Shown here: one piece after another, positions 16,087-24,320 of the stretch | Layout: each line of letters begins with the position of its first letter | Position numbering within the stretch: position 1 is the stretch's first letter | NCBI GenBank assembly: GCA_016212925.1 | Contig: JACRDF010000014.1 | Span: 62,001-126,000 of the forward strand | Length of the DNA: 64,000 nucleotides | Direction: 5' to 3' | Source: Desulfomonile tiedjei | Lineage (GTDB): Bacteria; Desulfobacterota; Desulfomonilia; Desulfomonilales; Desulfomonilaceae | Position numbers and translations under genes: made by a program | The notes under the pieces: model-generated | Seen by the model: the letters and a program-made list of their open reading frames with translations, nothing else | Told to the model about the DNA's origin: nothing | Databases searched by the model: none

Positions 16087-18150
16087 CTACTCCCCTGCCG
16101 CTGCTGCCTGCTCTCCAGCGAGCGCCTCGACGCGCACAGCGCAGACTTTGTATTCAGGGATTTTGCAGATGGGGTCCAGAGCGGGATTGGTCAGGACGTT
16201 TGCATTGGCTTCCATGAAGTGGAAGCTCATGAAGATGGTTCCCGGCTCGACCTGGTCGGTGAGGAGGACTTTGGAGACGACTTCCCCGCGACGGGAGACG
16301 ATGCGGGCCTCGTCGCGGTTTTTGAGGCCGAGCGCGGCAGCGTCTTGCGGGTTGATCTCGACGTGGCCTTCAGGCATCTCACGGTGCAGGGTCGGAGAGT
16401 TTCGGGTCATAGTTCCGGTATGGTAGTGAGGGAAGTACCTTCCGGTGGTGAGTTGGATCGGAAATTCGTCGTCGGTCAATTCTTCAGGCGCGCGATATTC
16501 TATCGCGTGGAAGAGCCCTTTGCCTCGTGTGAAACGCTCTTTGTGCAGGATCGGCGTTCCGGGATGATCTTGGGATGGGCAAGGCCACGGTATGCCGCCT
16601 TTTTCGAGGCGCTCGTAGTTGAGGCCCGCGTAGCTGGGCGCGACCTTGGCGATCTCGTCAAAGATCTCGCTTGGCGATTCATAGCTCATGGGCAGTCCAA
16701 AGCGAGTGGATATGTCGCAGATGATCTGCCAATCCGGGCGTGATTCACCCACCGGTTCGACTGCTTTGCGGACCCGCAGGACGTTCCGGTCGGTGTTGCT
16801 GAATGTGCCGTCTTTCTCGGCATAAGACGCGCCGGGGAGGACTACGTGAGCCAGCTTGGCCGTGTCGGTGAGGAATATGTCTATCACCGCGAGGAACTCC
16901 GCGGATTCCAGGGCATGCTTTACGTGGTTGGCGTCAGGATCGCTGCCGACGGGGTTTTCGCCGAGCACTACCAGGCCCTTGACCGATCCGTCTTCCAGGC
17001 CGTGCATCATCTCCATTATGGTGTAGCCCACACGATTGGAGAGTTGCGCCTGCCAGGCATCCTCGAACTTCTTCTTGTTGTTGTCGTCGGTGACGACTTG
17101 ATATGCGGGATAGACGTTGGGCAATCCGCCCATATCGCACGCGCCCTGGACATTGTTCTGACCGCGCAGGGGATTCACGCCCGCGCCGTATTTGCCTATG
17201 TTGCCGGTCAGCATCGCGAGGTTAGCCAGCGACTTAACGTTGTCAACGCCGTGGGTGTGCTGAGTGATGCCCATCGCGTAAAGGATCGAGCCCCGCTCGG
17301 CAGAACCGTACATCTCCGCGATCTTGATAATGTCTTCAACGGAGACACCGCTGATTTCAGATGCTTTCTCAGGAGGATAGTTCTTCAGCACTTCGGCCAG
17401 TTGGTCGAAGCCTTCGGTGCGTTCCTCGACGAATGCCTTGTCGTGGAGGCCTTTGGCAACGATGACGTTCATTATTCCGTTCAAAAGCGCAACGTCGGAG
17501 CCAAGATTTTGGCTGATGTGAACATCCGCGATAGAAGTCAGATGAATCTTTCGAGGGTCCGCGACAATGATTTTGGCTCCCTTGGCCTTGGCCCGGTAAA
17601 CCCTGTATGCGACCAGAGGATGCGCGACGGTCGTGTTTGACCCTATGATGAATATGCAATCGGAGTCTTCGATCTCGGCGATTGAGTTTGTCATGGCCCC
17701 ACTCCCGAAAGCGGCGGCAAGACCTGCCACCGTAGAGGAGTGTCAGAGACGGGCACAGTGGTCTATGTTGTTCGTCCCGAACCCGACCCGGCAGAACTTT
17801 TGGAGGAGGTAATTCTCTTCATTGGTGCATTTGGCCGAGGTCAGAAAAGCCACACCCTCCCCGCCGTCCTTCTCTTTGATTTCTTTCAGACGCGACGCGG
17901 TAAAATCGAGCGCTTCGTCCCAAGAGACCTCTTGCAACTCGCCGTTCTTGCGGATCAAGGGTTTGGTCAGTCTGTTCGGGCTTTGCACGAATTCGTGCAT
18001 ATTCCATCCCTTGATGCACAGTTTGCCTTTATTCATGGGGTTTGTTTTGGACGGGATTGTCCCTAGCAGCTTTCCGTCCAGGACCTCCAAAAGCGACTCG
18101 CATCCACATCCGCAGTAAGGGCAGGTGGTTCGAACGAAACTTAAATCCAT
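16087..18150 (-). CDS. fdhA: Formate dehydrogenase alpha subunit, selenocysteine-containing
   Basis: Mo/W-bis-MGD enzyme oxidising formate to CO2 (or the reverse). The gene is one 687-residue reading frame interrupted by an in-frame TGA at 17745-17743 (residue 136), read as selenocysteine: ...NNIDHCARL-Sec-HSSTVAGLAAAF..., the exact active-site context of Sec FDHs. An N-terminal [4Fe-4S] site (Cys10, Cys13, Cys17, Cys45) precedes the molybdopterin domains. The C-terminal dinucleotide-binding domain is complete. There is no Tat signal, so it is cytoplasmic like FdhH. No beta or gamma subunit is adjacent, so its electron partner is unknown. The ATG at 18150 follows GAGGAGACGGCA. It needs SelA/B/C, and fdhD lies at 2.0 kb. 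Confidence 0.95.
17705..17745 (-). promoter_or_regulatory. SECIS element of fdhA
   Basis: Immediately after the UGA, the mRNA reads UGACACUCCUCUACGGUGGC followed by AGGUCUUGCCGCC. GGUGGCA pairs with UGCCGCC (7 bp, one G-U) and exposes the loop GGUCU, the SelB-recognised loop of the E. coli fdhF SECIS. The position 11-17 nt after the UGA also fits. Confidence 0.85.
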
Positions 18151-18471
18151 TGCCGTCTCCTCGCCTCGGAAAGAGCATCGGTCTCTTTCCGGTGGGCATA
18201 TTCTTAACCTGTGACCGCCTATCAGGCCGTATGATGATCCTTAATTACGATGGGGATTTCGGAGGTGGGGTCGGTAAACGTTTGGCTCGATCGCGACAAC
18301 GAACTTGGCCGCCGCGCGAACGAAACCTCAAAGGAAAAGCCCTTCACAAAAAGGACATTTCGCGAATCTACCTCTAGCCCGCTCTCGCGAATAGATACAG
18401 CTTGCTTAATCTACCATTCGCGCCCAAGAGAATCAAGATCCTAGGGATGATTAGGAAATTGCGGGGAGACC
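18151..18471. other. Upstream region of fdhA and left flank of the IS element
   Basis: About 320 bases without a gene. It should contain the fdhA promoter (minus strand), but no strong consensus is visible. At 18461-18477 the sequence GCGGGGAGACCCTTTTT matches one arm of the composite hairpin repeats almost exactly. It ends at the IS boundary, suggesting the element inserted in or next to such a repeat. Confidence 0.5.
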
Positions 18472-18507
18472 CTTTTTGAAAACGGAACTTTATACTTGAC
18501 AAACACA
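18472..18507 (+). repeat. Left terminal inverted repeat of the IS element
   Basis: CTTTTTGAAAACGGAAC... continuing to ...GACAAACACA. It matches the complement of 21700-21735 with four mismatches over 36 positions. The transposase -35 box lies inside this repeat. Confidence 0.8.
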
Positions 18508-18524
18508 GTTCCCCGTACTATAAT
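18496..18524 (+). promoter_or_regulatory. Consensus sigma70 promoter of the transposase
   Basis: TTGACA at 18496-18501 and TATAAT at 18519-18524 are separated by exactly 17 bp: a perfect consensus promoter, unusual for a transposase gene. The start codon (18534 or 18558) follows within about 35 bp. Confidence 0.85.
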
Positions 18525-18557
18525 CCCCCCTAGATGATACACGCTTTGGGGGCTGCC

Positions 18558-19499
18558 ATGAAACACGAAATTAATCTTGCTACCTTGTCGCCGCTTTTTG
18601 CTGATGAAGAAAAAGCCCGTAAGTTCCTAGAAGAGAAGCGCTGGCCGAATGGTCCTATTTGCCCTCACTGCGGACATGACAAGGTCTACGCGATAAAGGC
18701 CAAGCCAGAATCTAAGAGACCGGTACGCGCCGGTGTTTATACCTGTGCGGCTTGCCGTAAGCAATTTACCGTCCGTATTGGCACAGTCTTTGAGGATTCT
18801 CATATCCCCCTTAATAAATGGCTTATGGCGTTACATCTTATGACGAGCAGCAAGAAAGGCATTTCCTCGCTGCAATTGAGCCGGGAGTTAGGGGTTACGA
18901 TCAAGACAGCTTGGTTCCTGAGCCATAGAATACGAGAGGCTATGATCGAAAGCCCTGGGAGTTGTCTGCTAAAAGGCACTGTTGAAGTAGATGAATGTTA
19001 TGTTGGCGGCAAAACCAGACAAGGCAAGCGTGGCCGCGGCTCTGAGAGAAAAACGCCTGTTGTTGCTCTGGTTGAGAGAAATGGCCGCGTCCGCTCTAAA
19101 CGAATTGAGCGCGTTGATACCAAAACCTTGAAAACTGCCATCAGAGAAAACGTTGACTATGAATCCCGTATTATGACCGATGAATGGTCGCCTTACCAGG
19201 GCATAGGAGCTGAATTCGTCGGTGGCCATGAGATCGTGAATCATGGTCATAAAGAATACGTTCGGGGGGATGCCTATACAAATACCGTTGAGTCTTTCTT
19301 CGCTCTATTGAAACGCGGTCATTACGGCATCTTTCATAGCCTTTCCAAACAGCATCTTCAACGCTATGCTAACGAGTTTTCTTTTCGGTGGAACTATCGG
19401 AAGGTAACGGATGGAGAGCGGATGGTCGCGGCGATTGAAGGGGCTGAAGGGAAGAGACTCATGTATCGAGAGAGCCAAGGCGGGATATCACGCAACTGA
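18558..19499 (+). CDS. IS1595/ISXO2-family transposase
   Basis: DDE transposase catalysing movement of the surrounding element. An N-terminal zinc ribbon is visible (CPHCGHDKVYAI ... YTCAACRKQF), then a helix-turn-helix-like region (ISSLQLSRELGVTIKTAWFL), then the ISXO2-like catalytic domain with VEVDECYVGG (first Asp), IMTDEWSPYQG (second Asp) and TVESFFALLKRG (Glu). It appears full length, about 313 residues from the ATG at 18558. An in-frame ATG at 18534 would add eight residues, but it lies only 10 bp after the -10 box, so 18558 is more likely. The gene is intact, so the element may still be mobile. Confidence 0.92.
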   Translation: MKHEINLATLSPLFADEEKARKFLEEKRWPNGPICPHCGHDKVYAIKAKPESKRPVRAGVYTCAACRKQFTVRIGTVFEDSHIPLNKWLMALHLMTSSKKGISSLQLSRELGVTIKTAWFLSHRIREAMIESPGSCLLKGTVEVDECYVGGKTRQGKRGRGSERKTPVVALVERNGRVRSKRIERVDTKTLKTAIRENVDYESRIMTDEWSPYQGIGAEFVGGHEIVNHGHKEYVRGDAYTNTVESFFALLKRGHYGIFHSLSKQHLQRYANEFSFRWNYRKVTDGERMVAAIEGAEGKRLMYRESQGGISRN

Positions 19500-19591
19500 A
19501 GGAAGGGACCAAATTTCTTGTAGGAACCAGAAAGAAAGATCGCTCTGACAAAAAGTCTGTGTTAAATTATGATCGGTTAGAGGTGATTGCC

Positions 19592-20353
19592 ATGCCCACA
19601 GAGACAACCAAAAAACTCCGGTCACTCACCTTAGAGATTGATGGCCCTAAAATCACCGCTGACAAATTTCGCAAAGCCTTTAATGCTTTTTTAGACCTAA
19701 TTAATGAAGTCGCGAGAGATTTTTCAGGCTCCAAGCAAACCGTGAGGTGGATCGTATCGGTAAGTTCTGGAAGTGCCAACATACACTTCCAACCAGAGTC
19801 GATCAGTCCTCACTTTCCCCCCGATCAGCTTCCCGCGTTGTTAAGCTGTATTGAATCTGGCGTGGACACCATTGAGACAAGTTCTGAGAGGCCGCGCCAT
19901 TTCAGCAACTTTGCTCTAAAGAAAGCCAGAGATGTAGCCGAGGTAATAGGGAGTGATGGAGAAAGGCTGGATTCGATTAAGATTCGGACCGAAAGCAAGA
20001 TACATCGCGTAACCACTAAAACCTTGGCCAATGTAGATTCTATTTTTGAAACAGTAAGTAAGGATTGGGGGTCTATCGAAGGCCGAATCTCTGAAGTATC
20101 CGAAAGAGGTGCAGATCACGTCTATATAAAAGACCGGTTGCTGAACAGGCACATCAGATGTCATGTTTCCCAGGACATGCTGAACGACATGGCTCCATTT
20201 TGGGGAAGGCGGGCGAATGTGACTGGATTCATTCGTTATGATCGCGATGGAGAAATTAAGGACATTGAAGTACAGGAATTCGAGGTTTTTCCTGAAGCGC
20301 ATACCCTTCCGCGCTTTGAAGAAGTGTACGGGTTGTTTAGGGAAGCAGATTGA
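19592..20353 (+). CDS. IS passenger protein of unknown function
   Basis: I do not recognise this 253-residue protein. It is soluble, with no signal or membrane segment. The N-terminal half is alpha/beta with a FRKAFNAFLDLINEV helix and a strand-rich SVSSGSANIHFQPES segment. The C-terminal part (IRCHVSQDML...RANVTGFIRYDRDGE) has the look of a small beta-barrel or OB-type domain. The ATG at 19592 is preceded by AGAGGTG at good spacing. Its last codons overlap the start of the PIN-domain gene (TTG within ATTGA), so the two are probably co-translated. The arrangement (larger partner first, PIN nuclease second) resembles a toxin-antitoxin pair in layout, but it has no known antitoxin domain. Confidence 0.75.
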   Translation: MPTETTKKLRSLTLEIDGPKITADKFRKAFNAFLDLINEVARDFSGSKQTVRWIVSVSSGSANIHFQPESISPHFPPDQLPALLSCIESGVDTIETSSERPRHFSNFALKKARDVAEVIGSDGERLDSIKIRTESKIHRVTTKTLANVDSIFETVSKDWGSIEGRISEVSERGADHVYIKDRLLNRHIRCHVSQDMLNDMAPFWGRRANVTGFIRYDRDGEIKDIEVQEFEVFPEAHTLPRFEEVYGLFREAD

Positions 20354-20928
20354 AACGTGAAGTAAGATACTGGGATTCAGCATGTTTTCTCGGCTGGCTT
20401 AAGGGTGAACCTGAGAACGAAGAAGCTTGCCGACAAACATTAAGAGCAGCAGAGGAAGGTGAGATTCTATTGGTCACTTCTGCCTTGACCCTTGCGGAAG
20501 TAGTTAAGCTAAAACACGCAACCGCAATCCCAGTCGAGGATGTCAATAAAGTCAAAGCTTTTTTCAAGCAACCGTACATCGAAGTAAGAGATGTTAATAG
20601 GTATGTTGCAGAAGAAGCCAGACAACTGGTCTGGGATTACCCTCCCCTAAAACCCAAGGATGCCATTCATGTGGCTACTGCAATGAGGCATCACATCACG
20701 ATTCTTGATACATTTGATGACGAGTTAATAAAACTGAACGGAAGAGTAGGAAATCCCCCCTTGAAAATCGGGAAGCCAGATGTTGTTTATCCGGCACAAG
20801 ATGAGCTGTTTTCGGTAGAGGAAGTCAACCGACGGGAGATCTTGTTCCGAAAATTTGGCCCGATATTACATGATCCGAGCATCGTATTCCGCAACACGAT
20901 ATACCGAAAGTTTGAACCACCCTCCTAA
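20350..20928 (+). CDS. PIN-domain protein (VapC-like ribonuclease fold)
   Basis: 192 residues with a PIN fold in the first about 130: Asp9 (YWDSACF), Glu50 (TLAEVV), Asp104 (PKDAIHVATA) and Asp120 (ILDTFDDEL), the four acidic residues that bind Mg/Mn in PIN ribonucleases. The extra C-terminal about 60 residues (from GNPPLKIGKPDVV) are not part of a minimal VapC. The start is TTG at 20350, overlapping the previous stop by 4 bp. As cargo of a transposable element it could be a stabilising toxin or an RNA-targeting function. The catalytic set is complete, so activity is plausible. Confidence 0.85.
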   Translation: MKREVRYWDSACFLGWLKGEPENEEACRQTLRAAEEGEILLVTSALTLAEVVKLKHATAIPVEDVNKVKAFFKQPYIEVRDVNRYVAEEARQLVWDYPPLKPKDAIHVATAMRHHITILDTFDDELIKLNGRVGNPPLKIGKPDVVYPAQDELFSVEEVNRREILFRKFGPILHDPSIVFRNTIYRKFEPPS

Positions 20929-20945
20929 CGCAAGGAGAATATCTC

Positions 20946-21137
20946 ATGAACCCAGAAGCCGAATCTAAAAAGAAGCGCCCTGGCCCCGACGCCGAATTGA
21001 TTTCAATTCACCCAATCTGCTTCGATGAGGCAGTAGACACCCTCTTGAGTACGAAACCCAAAAAGAAGTCAAAAAACAAGAACAAACTTCAACTGTTAGA
21101 TGAAACTTCTCCGGTAAACCGCCACCCTGCCAAGTAA
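20946..21137 (+). CDS. Small Lys-rich protein following the PIN gene
   Basis: 63 residues, strongly charged: a KKKRPGPD start, an acidic/hydrophobic middle (HPICFDEAVDTLL) and a lysine run (KPKKKSKNKNK). It starts at an ATG 17 bp after the PIN gene, with AAGGAG about 8 nt upstream. The middle HPxxFDEAVxxLLxxKP pattern resembles short peptides that often accompany PIN-domain or transposon genes, but I cannot name a family. It could act as an antitoxin-like or RNA-binding partner; this is inference from position only. Confidence 0.65.
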   Translation: MNPEAESKKKRPGPDAELISIHPICFDEAVDTLLSTKPKKKSKNKNKLQLLDETSPVNRHPAK

Positions 21138-21421
21138 CCTAACTTGCCTCAGTAATTAAGCATGGTTATAGATCAACCCTGAGAATACACTCTAAGTAGT
21201 AACTGTAAGACCCAAATCTCTAATAATATCGTACGGTTGCGCGCAAAAAAGGTTTGACTCGGGCAGTGATTTCTGATAGGAAAAATGTTGTATGGGGGAG
21301 CAAAGGCGAACCTTGTTCCTGGAAGCCTTGTCCCCCTATTTAATCAGGCTGCCCCCGAAAACCCATTGCGTCTAGGAGGAGCGCTTTGGGCCTAAAGGGG
21401 CGTGAAAGGAGGAGCGTGACG

Positions 21422-21541
21422 ATGCTCTTAATTAGCGTCACCCCTCAATTTGTCCGGCTAGTAGAAGTTATCCTTAACTGGATAGCGCAAAACCCAGACT
21501 TAGTTCGTGATTTGCTCAAGCTAGTCTGGCGCCCTTGGTAA
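21422..21541 (+). CDS. 39-residue hydrophobic ORF inside the IS element
   Basis: ATG at 21422 preceded by AAAGGAGGAG at good spacing, reading MLLISVTPQFVRLVEVILNW... and ending in VWRPW before TAA. It is amphipathic to hydrophobic, with tryptophans at the end. The strong ribosome site and the terminator 40 bp downstream support expression. Function unknown; the composition would fit a small membrane peptide. Confidence 0.5.
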   Translation: MLLISVTPQFVRLVEVILNWIAQNPDLVRDLLKLVWRPW

Positions 21542-21579
21542 CGTGTGATCTTCTTTTGGTTTAGCGGTTATTTTGCGCC

Positions 21580-21606
21580 CCCCCGATAGTGTCAGGCTAT
21601 CGGGGG
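21580..21606 (+). terminator. Rho-independent terminator in the IS element
   Basis: CCCCCGATAG (21580-21589), loop TGTCAGG, CTATCGGGGG (21597-21606), followed by AATTTCTTTT. It ends the passenger transcript about 95 bp before the right inverted repeat. Confidence 0.8.
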
Positions 21607-21699
21607 AATTTCTTTTGGGACACCTAAGTACTCTTTAATAAATGACTCGTGGCCCTTTGTCAACCAGTGACTATCGCATTTTATTTGTCAAGGACTTTT

Positions 21700-21735
21700 T
21701 GTGTTTGTGAAGTATAAACTTCCGTTTGAAAAAAG
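21700..21735 (-). repeat. Right terminal inverted repeat of the IS element
   Basis: Its reverse complement reads CTTTTTTCAAACGGAAGTTT... and matches the left end at 32 of 36 positions. Confidence 0.8.
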
Positions 21736-22032
21736 CTGCTGCGCGCAGGGCGACATCGCGGTTTTAAGCTCGCTCGACCGCTGTGGTGGCCGGGGCGACT
21801 CGAAGGAAGACATGGCCGCCCGCCGAGGGCACCCGCACCCCTCTCCAAAAACTTCTGCATCCTGTCTGCTGGCCGGCTTCCGCCTCCCGCGGAACCTTTC
21901 CAGCAGGCAAGACACGCGGTTTCCAAGGGAGCGAAGAGGTCCGCGTTTCGGGGGATGCCGTAAAACCCTTTCCCCAACGCAGACCGGCAAGATGCGCCGA
22001 TGCTGATTGATCTTGTCCTCAAACGAGGGGCG
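21736..22032. other. Right flank of the IS with composite-repeat remnant
   Basis: At about 21836-21863 the sequence ACCCCTCTCCAAAAACTTCT matches the linker of the composite hairpin repeats (complement of TAGAAGTTTTTGGGGAGGGG). It is followed by an imperfect palindrome GTCTGCTGG...CCAGCAGGC at about 21867-21915. Together with the hairpin arm at 18461-18477, it suggests the IS disrupted one repeat unit. No gene is seen. Confidence 0.55.
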
Positions 22033-23142
22033 TCAGGACTTTTCGATCATTTTCTTGAATCTTTCGAAAAGGTACCGGGAGTCATGCGGTCCCGGCGAAG
22101 CCTCTGGATGATACTGTATCGAAAAAACAGGGTATTTCCTGTGCGCCATCCCTTCCACGGTCTGATCGTTGAGGTTGATGTGGGTGATGTCACACTCTGA
22201 ACGGACACTTTCAGGGTCTACAGCGAAGTTATGATTCTGGGACGTGATTTCCACCTGGCCGGTATCGAACCTCCTGACCGGGTGATTGGCACCATGGTGG
22301 CCGAAAGTAAGCTTGAAGGTCCTCCCGCCGAGAGCCAGGCCCAAGATCTGATGCCCCAGGCAAATGCCGAAGATGGGCTTCTTACCAATGAGATTGCGGA
22401 CATTCTGAATCAGGTAGGGCACTGATTCGGGGTCACCCGGACCATTGGACAGGAAGACTCCGTCAGGGTCGTACTCGAGGATCTCGTCACTGGTGGCGAA
22501 CGCGGGAAATACTCTGACCTTGGCGCCCGAGTCCACCAAGAGCCTGAGGATATTCTGCTTTATGCCGGAATCGTAAGCAGCCACGCGGAATTGTCCTGTA
22601 TTCCTTTTTGGCTCCGCGTTCCATTGCCAGGTCCCTTCATCCCAGTCGTACGGCTCGGAGCATGTGACTTCCCGCACCAAATCCAGCCCTTCGATGTCGG
22701 GGTAGGCTCGAACCTTTTTCAGCAGGCTTTCTGAATCGTGATCCTCCGTGGACACTATGCCTTTTTTTGCCCCGGTTTCCCTCAGGTTCCTGGTGAGTTT
22801 TCTGGTATCGATACCGTCGATAGCCATTATCCCGTATTTGATCAAGAAGTCGTGGAGATCCTGGTTCTTGCGCCAGTTGCTCGGGTGAGGGCAGTATTCC
22901 TTGACGACAAATCCCGACAAGAAAGGTCTGACGGCCTCGTTATCTTCGAAATTTACCCCGGTATTGCCTATATGGGGATAGGTCATTGTTACTATCTGCC
23001 CTCGATACGACGGGTCCGTCAGTATCTCCTGGTAACCGGTGATCGCCGTATTAAAAACCACTTCTCCGACTCTTTCCCCTGGAGCGCCGAAAGACGTTCC
23101 CCGAAAGACTGTACCGTCGGCCAGCATTAAAGTCGCTTTCAT
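22033..23142 (-). CDS. carA: Carbamoyl-phosphate synthase small (glutaminase) subunit
   Basis: Releases ammonia from glutamine and channels it to CarB for carbamoyl phosphate, the precursor of arginine and pyrimidines. 369 residues: the N-terminal CPSase small-chain domain begins MKATLMLADGTVFRGTSFGA. The C-terminal class I glutamine amidotransferase domain has the nucleophile in FGICLGHQILGLALGG and the His-Glu pair in QYHPEASPGPHDS. Its ATG overlaps the stop of the aminotransferase gene by 4 bp (ATGA), so the two are translationally coupled. carB is not adjacent on the left, where the IS element lies about 300 bp away. The gene is intact. Confidence 0.95.
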   Translation of the reverse strand: MKATLMLADGTVFRGTSFGAPGERVGEVVFNTAITGYQEILTDPSYRGQIVTMTYPHIGNTGVNFEDNEAVRPFLSGFVVKEYCPHPSNWRKNQDLHDFLIKYGIMAIDGIDTRKLTRNLRETGAKKGIVSTEDHDSESLLKKVRAYPDIEGLDLVREVTCSEPYDWDEGTWQWNAEPKRNTGQFRVAAYDSGIKQNILRLLVDSGAKVRVFPAFATSDEILEYDPDGVFLSNGPGDPESVPYLIQNVRNLIGKKPIFGICLGHQILGLALGGRTFKLTFGHHGANHPVRRFDTGQVEITSQNHNFAVDPESVRSECDITHINLNDQTVEGMAHRKYPVFSIQYHPEASPGPHDSRYLFERFKKMIEKS

Positions 23143-24320
23143 CTTAGTCCCTTCATAAAATGTCCCAGTCTTGCCATACCCTGTCCGATCTTTTCATCCG
23201 GGGAGGTCATGGAGACCCTGAAAAAGCTCTCTCCACTGGGTCCGTACCCCACGCCGGGTGTCACCACCAGCCCTTGCTTCTCGAGCAGGTCCGCGCAAAA
23301 CTCCACGGAAGAAGTGTAAGGTTCGGGAACGTGCACCCAAAAATAGTAGCTTGCCCGCGGGAGTTGAAACTTGAGCCCAAGGTCGTCCAAACTTTTGGCT
23401 ATGCGGTCGCGGCGCTTCTTGAAAAGCGTGGTCCTCGCTTTGTTGAAGCCTTCGGCGTCCGGATGCCCCAACGCCCGTGCCGCCGTCCTCTGGATGGCCA
23501 TGAAAACGCCCGAATCAAAATTCGACTTCAGGGTCAGAAAGGCGTCTATCAGTTGCTTGCTTCCAGTGACAAAGCCTATTCTCCATCCTGTCATGTTAAA
23601 CGTTTTTGAAAAAGTGTGAATCTCTATGGCGGTTTCTTTGGCTCCGGGAATCTCCATAATACTTATGGGCCGGTCTTCCTCCTCGAAGTAGACCTCGGAA
23701 TAGGCGTTATCAGCCAGGATCACTATGCCGTGCTTTCTTGCGAACTCCACGAGTTTCTCGAAAAAGGTTTGGTCAGCCACAGCCGAGGTCGGGTTGTTCG
23801 GATAGTTGACGAACATTATTTTTGATTTGTCCGCTACGCGCGGGTCTATTGCATCCAGGTCAGGGAGGAATCCGCTTTCTTCCTGAAGCGGCACTCGGGC
23901 GACCTTTCCGCCCGCGAACCCTATTGCCACCTCATAGACAGGGTAGCCGGGATCGGTGACGATCGCTGTGTCCCCCGGGTCCAGGAACACAAACGGCAGG
24001 TGGGAGATCGCATCCTTTGACCCGATTACCGCCATGATTTCGCTGCGAGGGTCCAGTTCAACCCCGAAACGCCGGCCAAACCAGTGAGCCACAGCCTCAC
24101 AGAAATCCGCTTCACCTTTGTAACTCGGGTAGACGTGATTGCGAGGGTCCCGCATTTCTTCGGCCATGAGATCGAGGACGAAGCCTGGGGTTGGTTGATC
24201 AGGGTCGCCAATTGCAAGAGAAATCACGTCAATGCCCTTTTCCTGGACAGCCTTGCGTTTCTCATCAATCAGATGAAATAAATAAGGCGGGGTATCAAGA
24301 ACCCTCCTCGAAAACCTCAT
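23139..24320 (-). CDS. dapL: LL-diaminopimelate aminotransferase (class I/II)
   Basis: PLP-dependent enzyme that in many anaerobes converts tetrahydrodipicolinate directly to LL-diaminopimelate for lysine and peptidoglycan. 393 residues from the ATG at 24320 (preceded by GGGAGGAG). Motifs: ISLAIGDPDQPTP near the N-terminus, YPSYKGEADFCEAVAHW, NYPNNPTSAVA (cofactor-ring Asn), and HTFSKTFNMTGWRIGF with the PLP lysine. The family pattern fits DapL, but related class I aminotransferases (alanine or aspartate) share many motifs, so specificity is not certain. It precedes carA in a coupled two-gene unit. An upstream in-frame ATG at 24386 has no ribosome site. Confidence 0.85.
   Translation of the reverse strand: MRFSRRVLDTPPYLFHLIDEKRKAVQEKGIDVISLAIGDPDQPTPGFVLDLMAEEMRDPRNHVYPSYKGEADFCEAVAHWFGRRFGVELDPRSEIMAVIGSKDAISHLPFVFLDPGDTAIVTDPGYPVYEVAIGFAGGKVARVPLQEESGFLPDLDAIDPRVADKSKIMFVNYPNNPTSAVADQTFFEKLVEFARKHGIVILADNAYSEVYFEEEDRPISIMEIPGAKETAIEIHTFSKTFNMTGWRIGFVTGSKQLIDAFLTLKSNFDSGVFMAIQRTAARALGHPDAEGFNKARTTLFKKRRDRIAKSLDDLGLKFQLPRASYYFWVHVPEPYTSSVEFCADLLEKQGLVVTPGVGYGPSGESFFRVSMTSPDEKIGQGMARLGHFMKGLR

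Larger units (their letters stand above)
18472..21735. mobile_element. IS1595-like element with passenger genes
   Basis: A 3264-bp unit bounded by 36-bp terminal inverted repeats: 18472-18507 and 21700-21735 (complement) agree at 32 of 36 positions. It contains an ISXO2-type transposase reading inward from the left end, then a three-gene passenger set (19592-21137), a 39-codon ORF and a terminator near the right end. I see no 8-bp target duplication directly outside the repeats. Either the ends are slightly different, the flanks have changed, or the insertion is old. Cargo-bearing members are known in the IS1595 family. Confidence 0.8.

Noticed and set aside
15796-16743. Long plus-strand frame overlapping fdhA and hairpin repeats
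   Set aside because: It runs through perfect palindromes and then opposite the FdhA C-terminus, and shows no domain.
17743-17745. Apparent nonsense mutation making fdhA a pseudogene
   Set aside because: The TGA sits at the known selenocysteine position and is followed by a SECIS-like hairpin with the correct loop.
18464-21743. 8-bp target-site duplication of the IS element
   Set aside because: GGGAGACC on the left and CTGCTGCG on the right do not match, so no duplication can be claimed.
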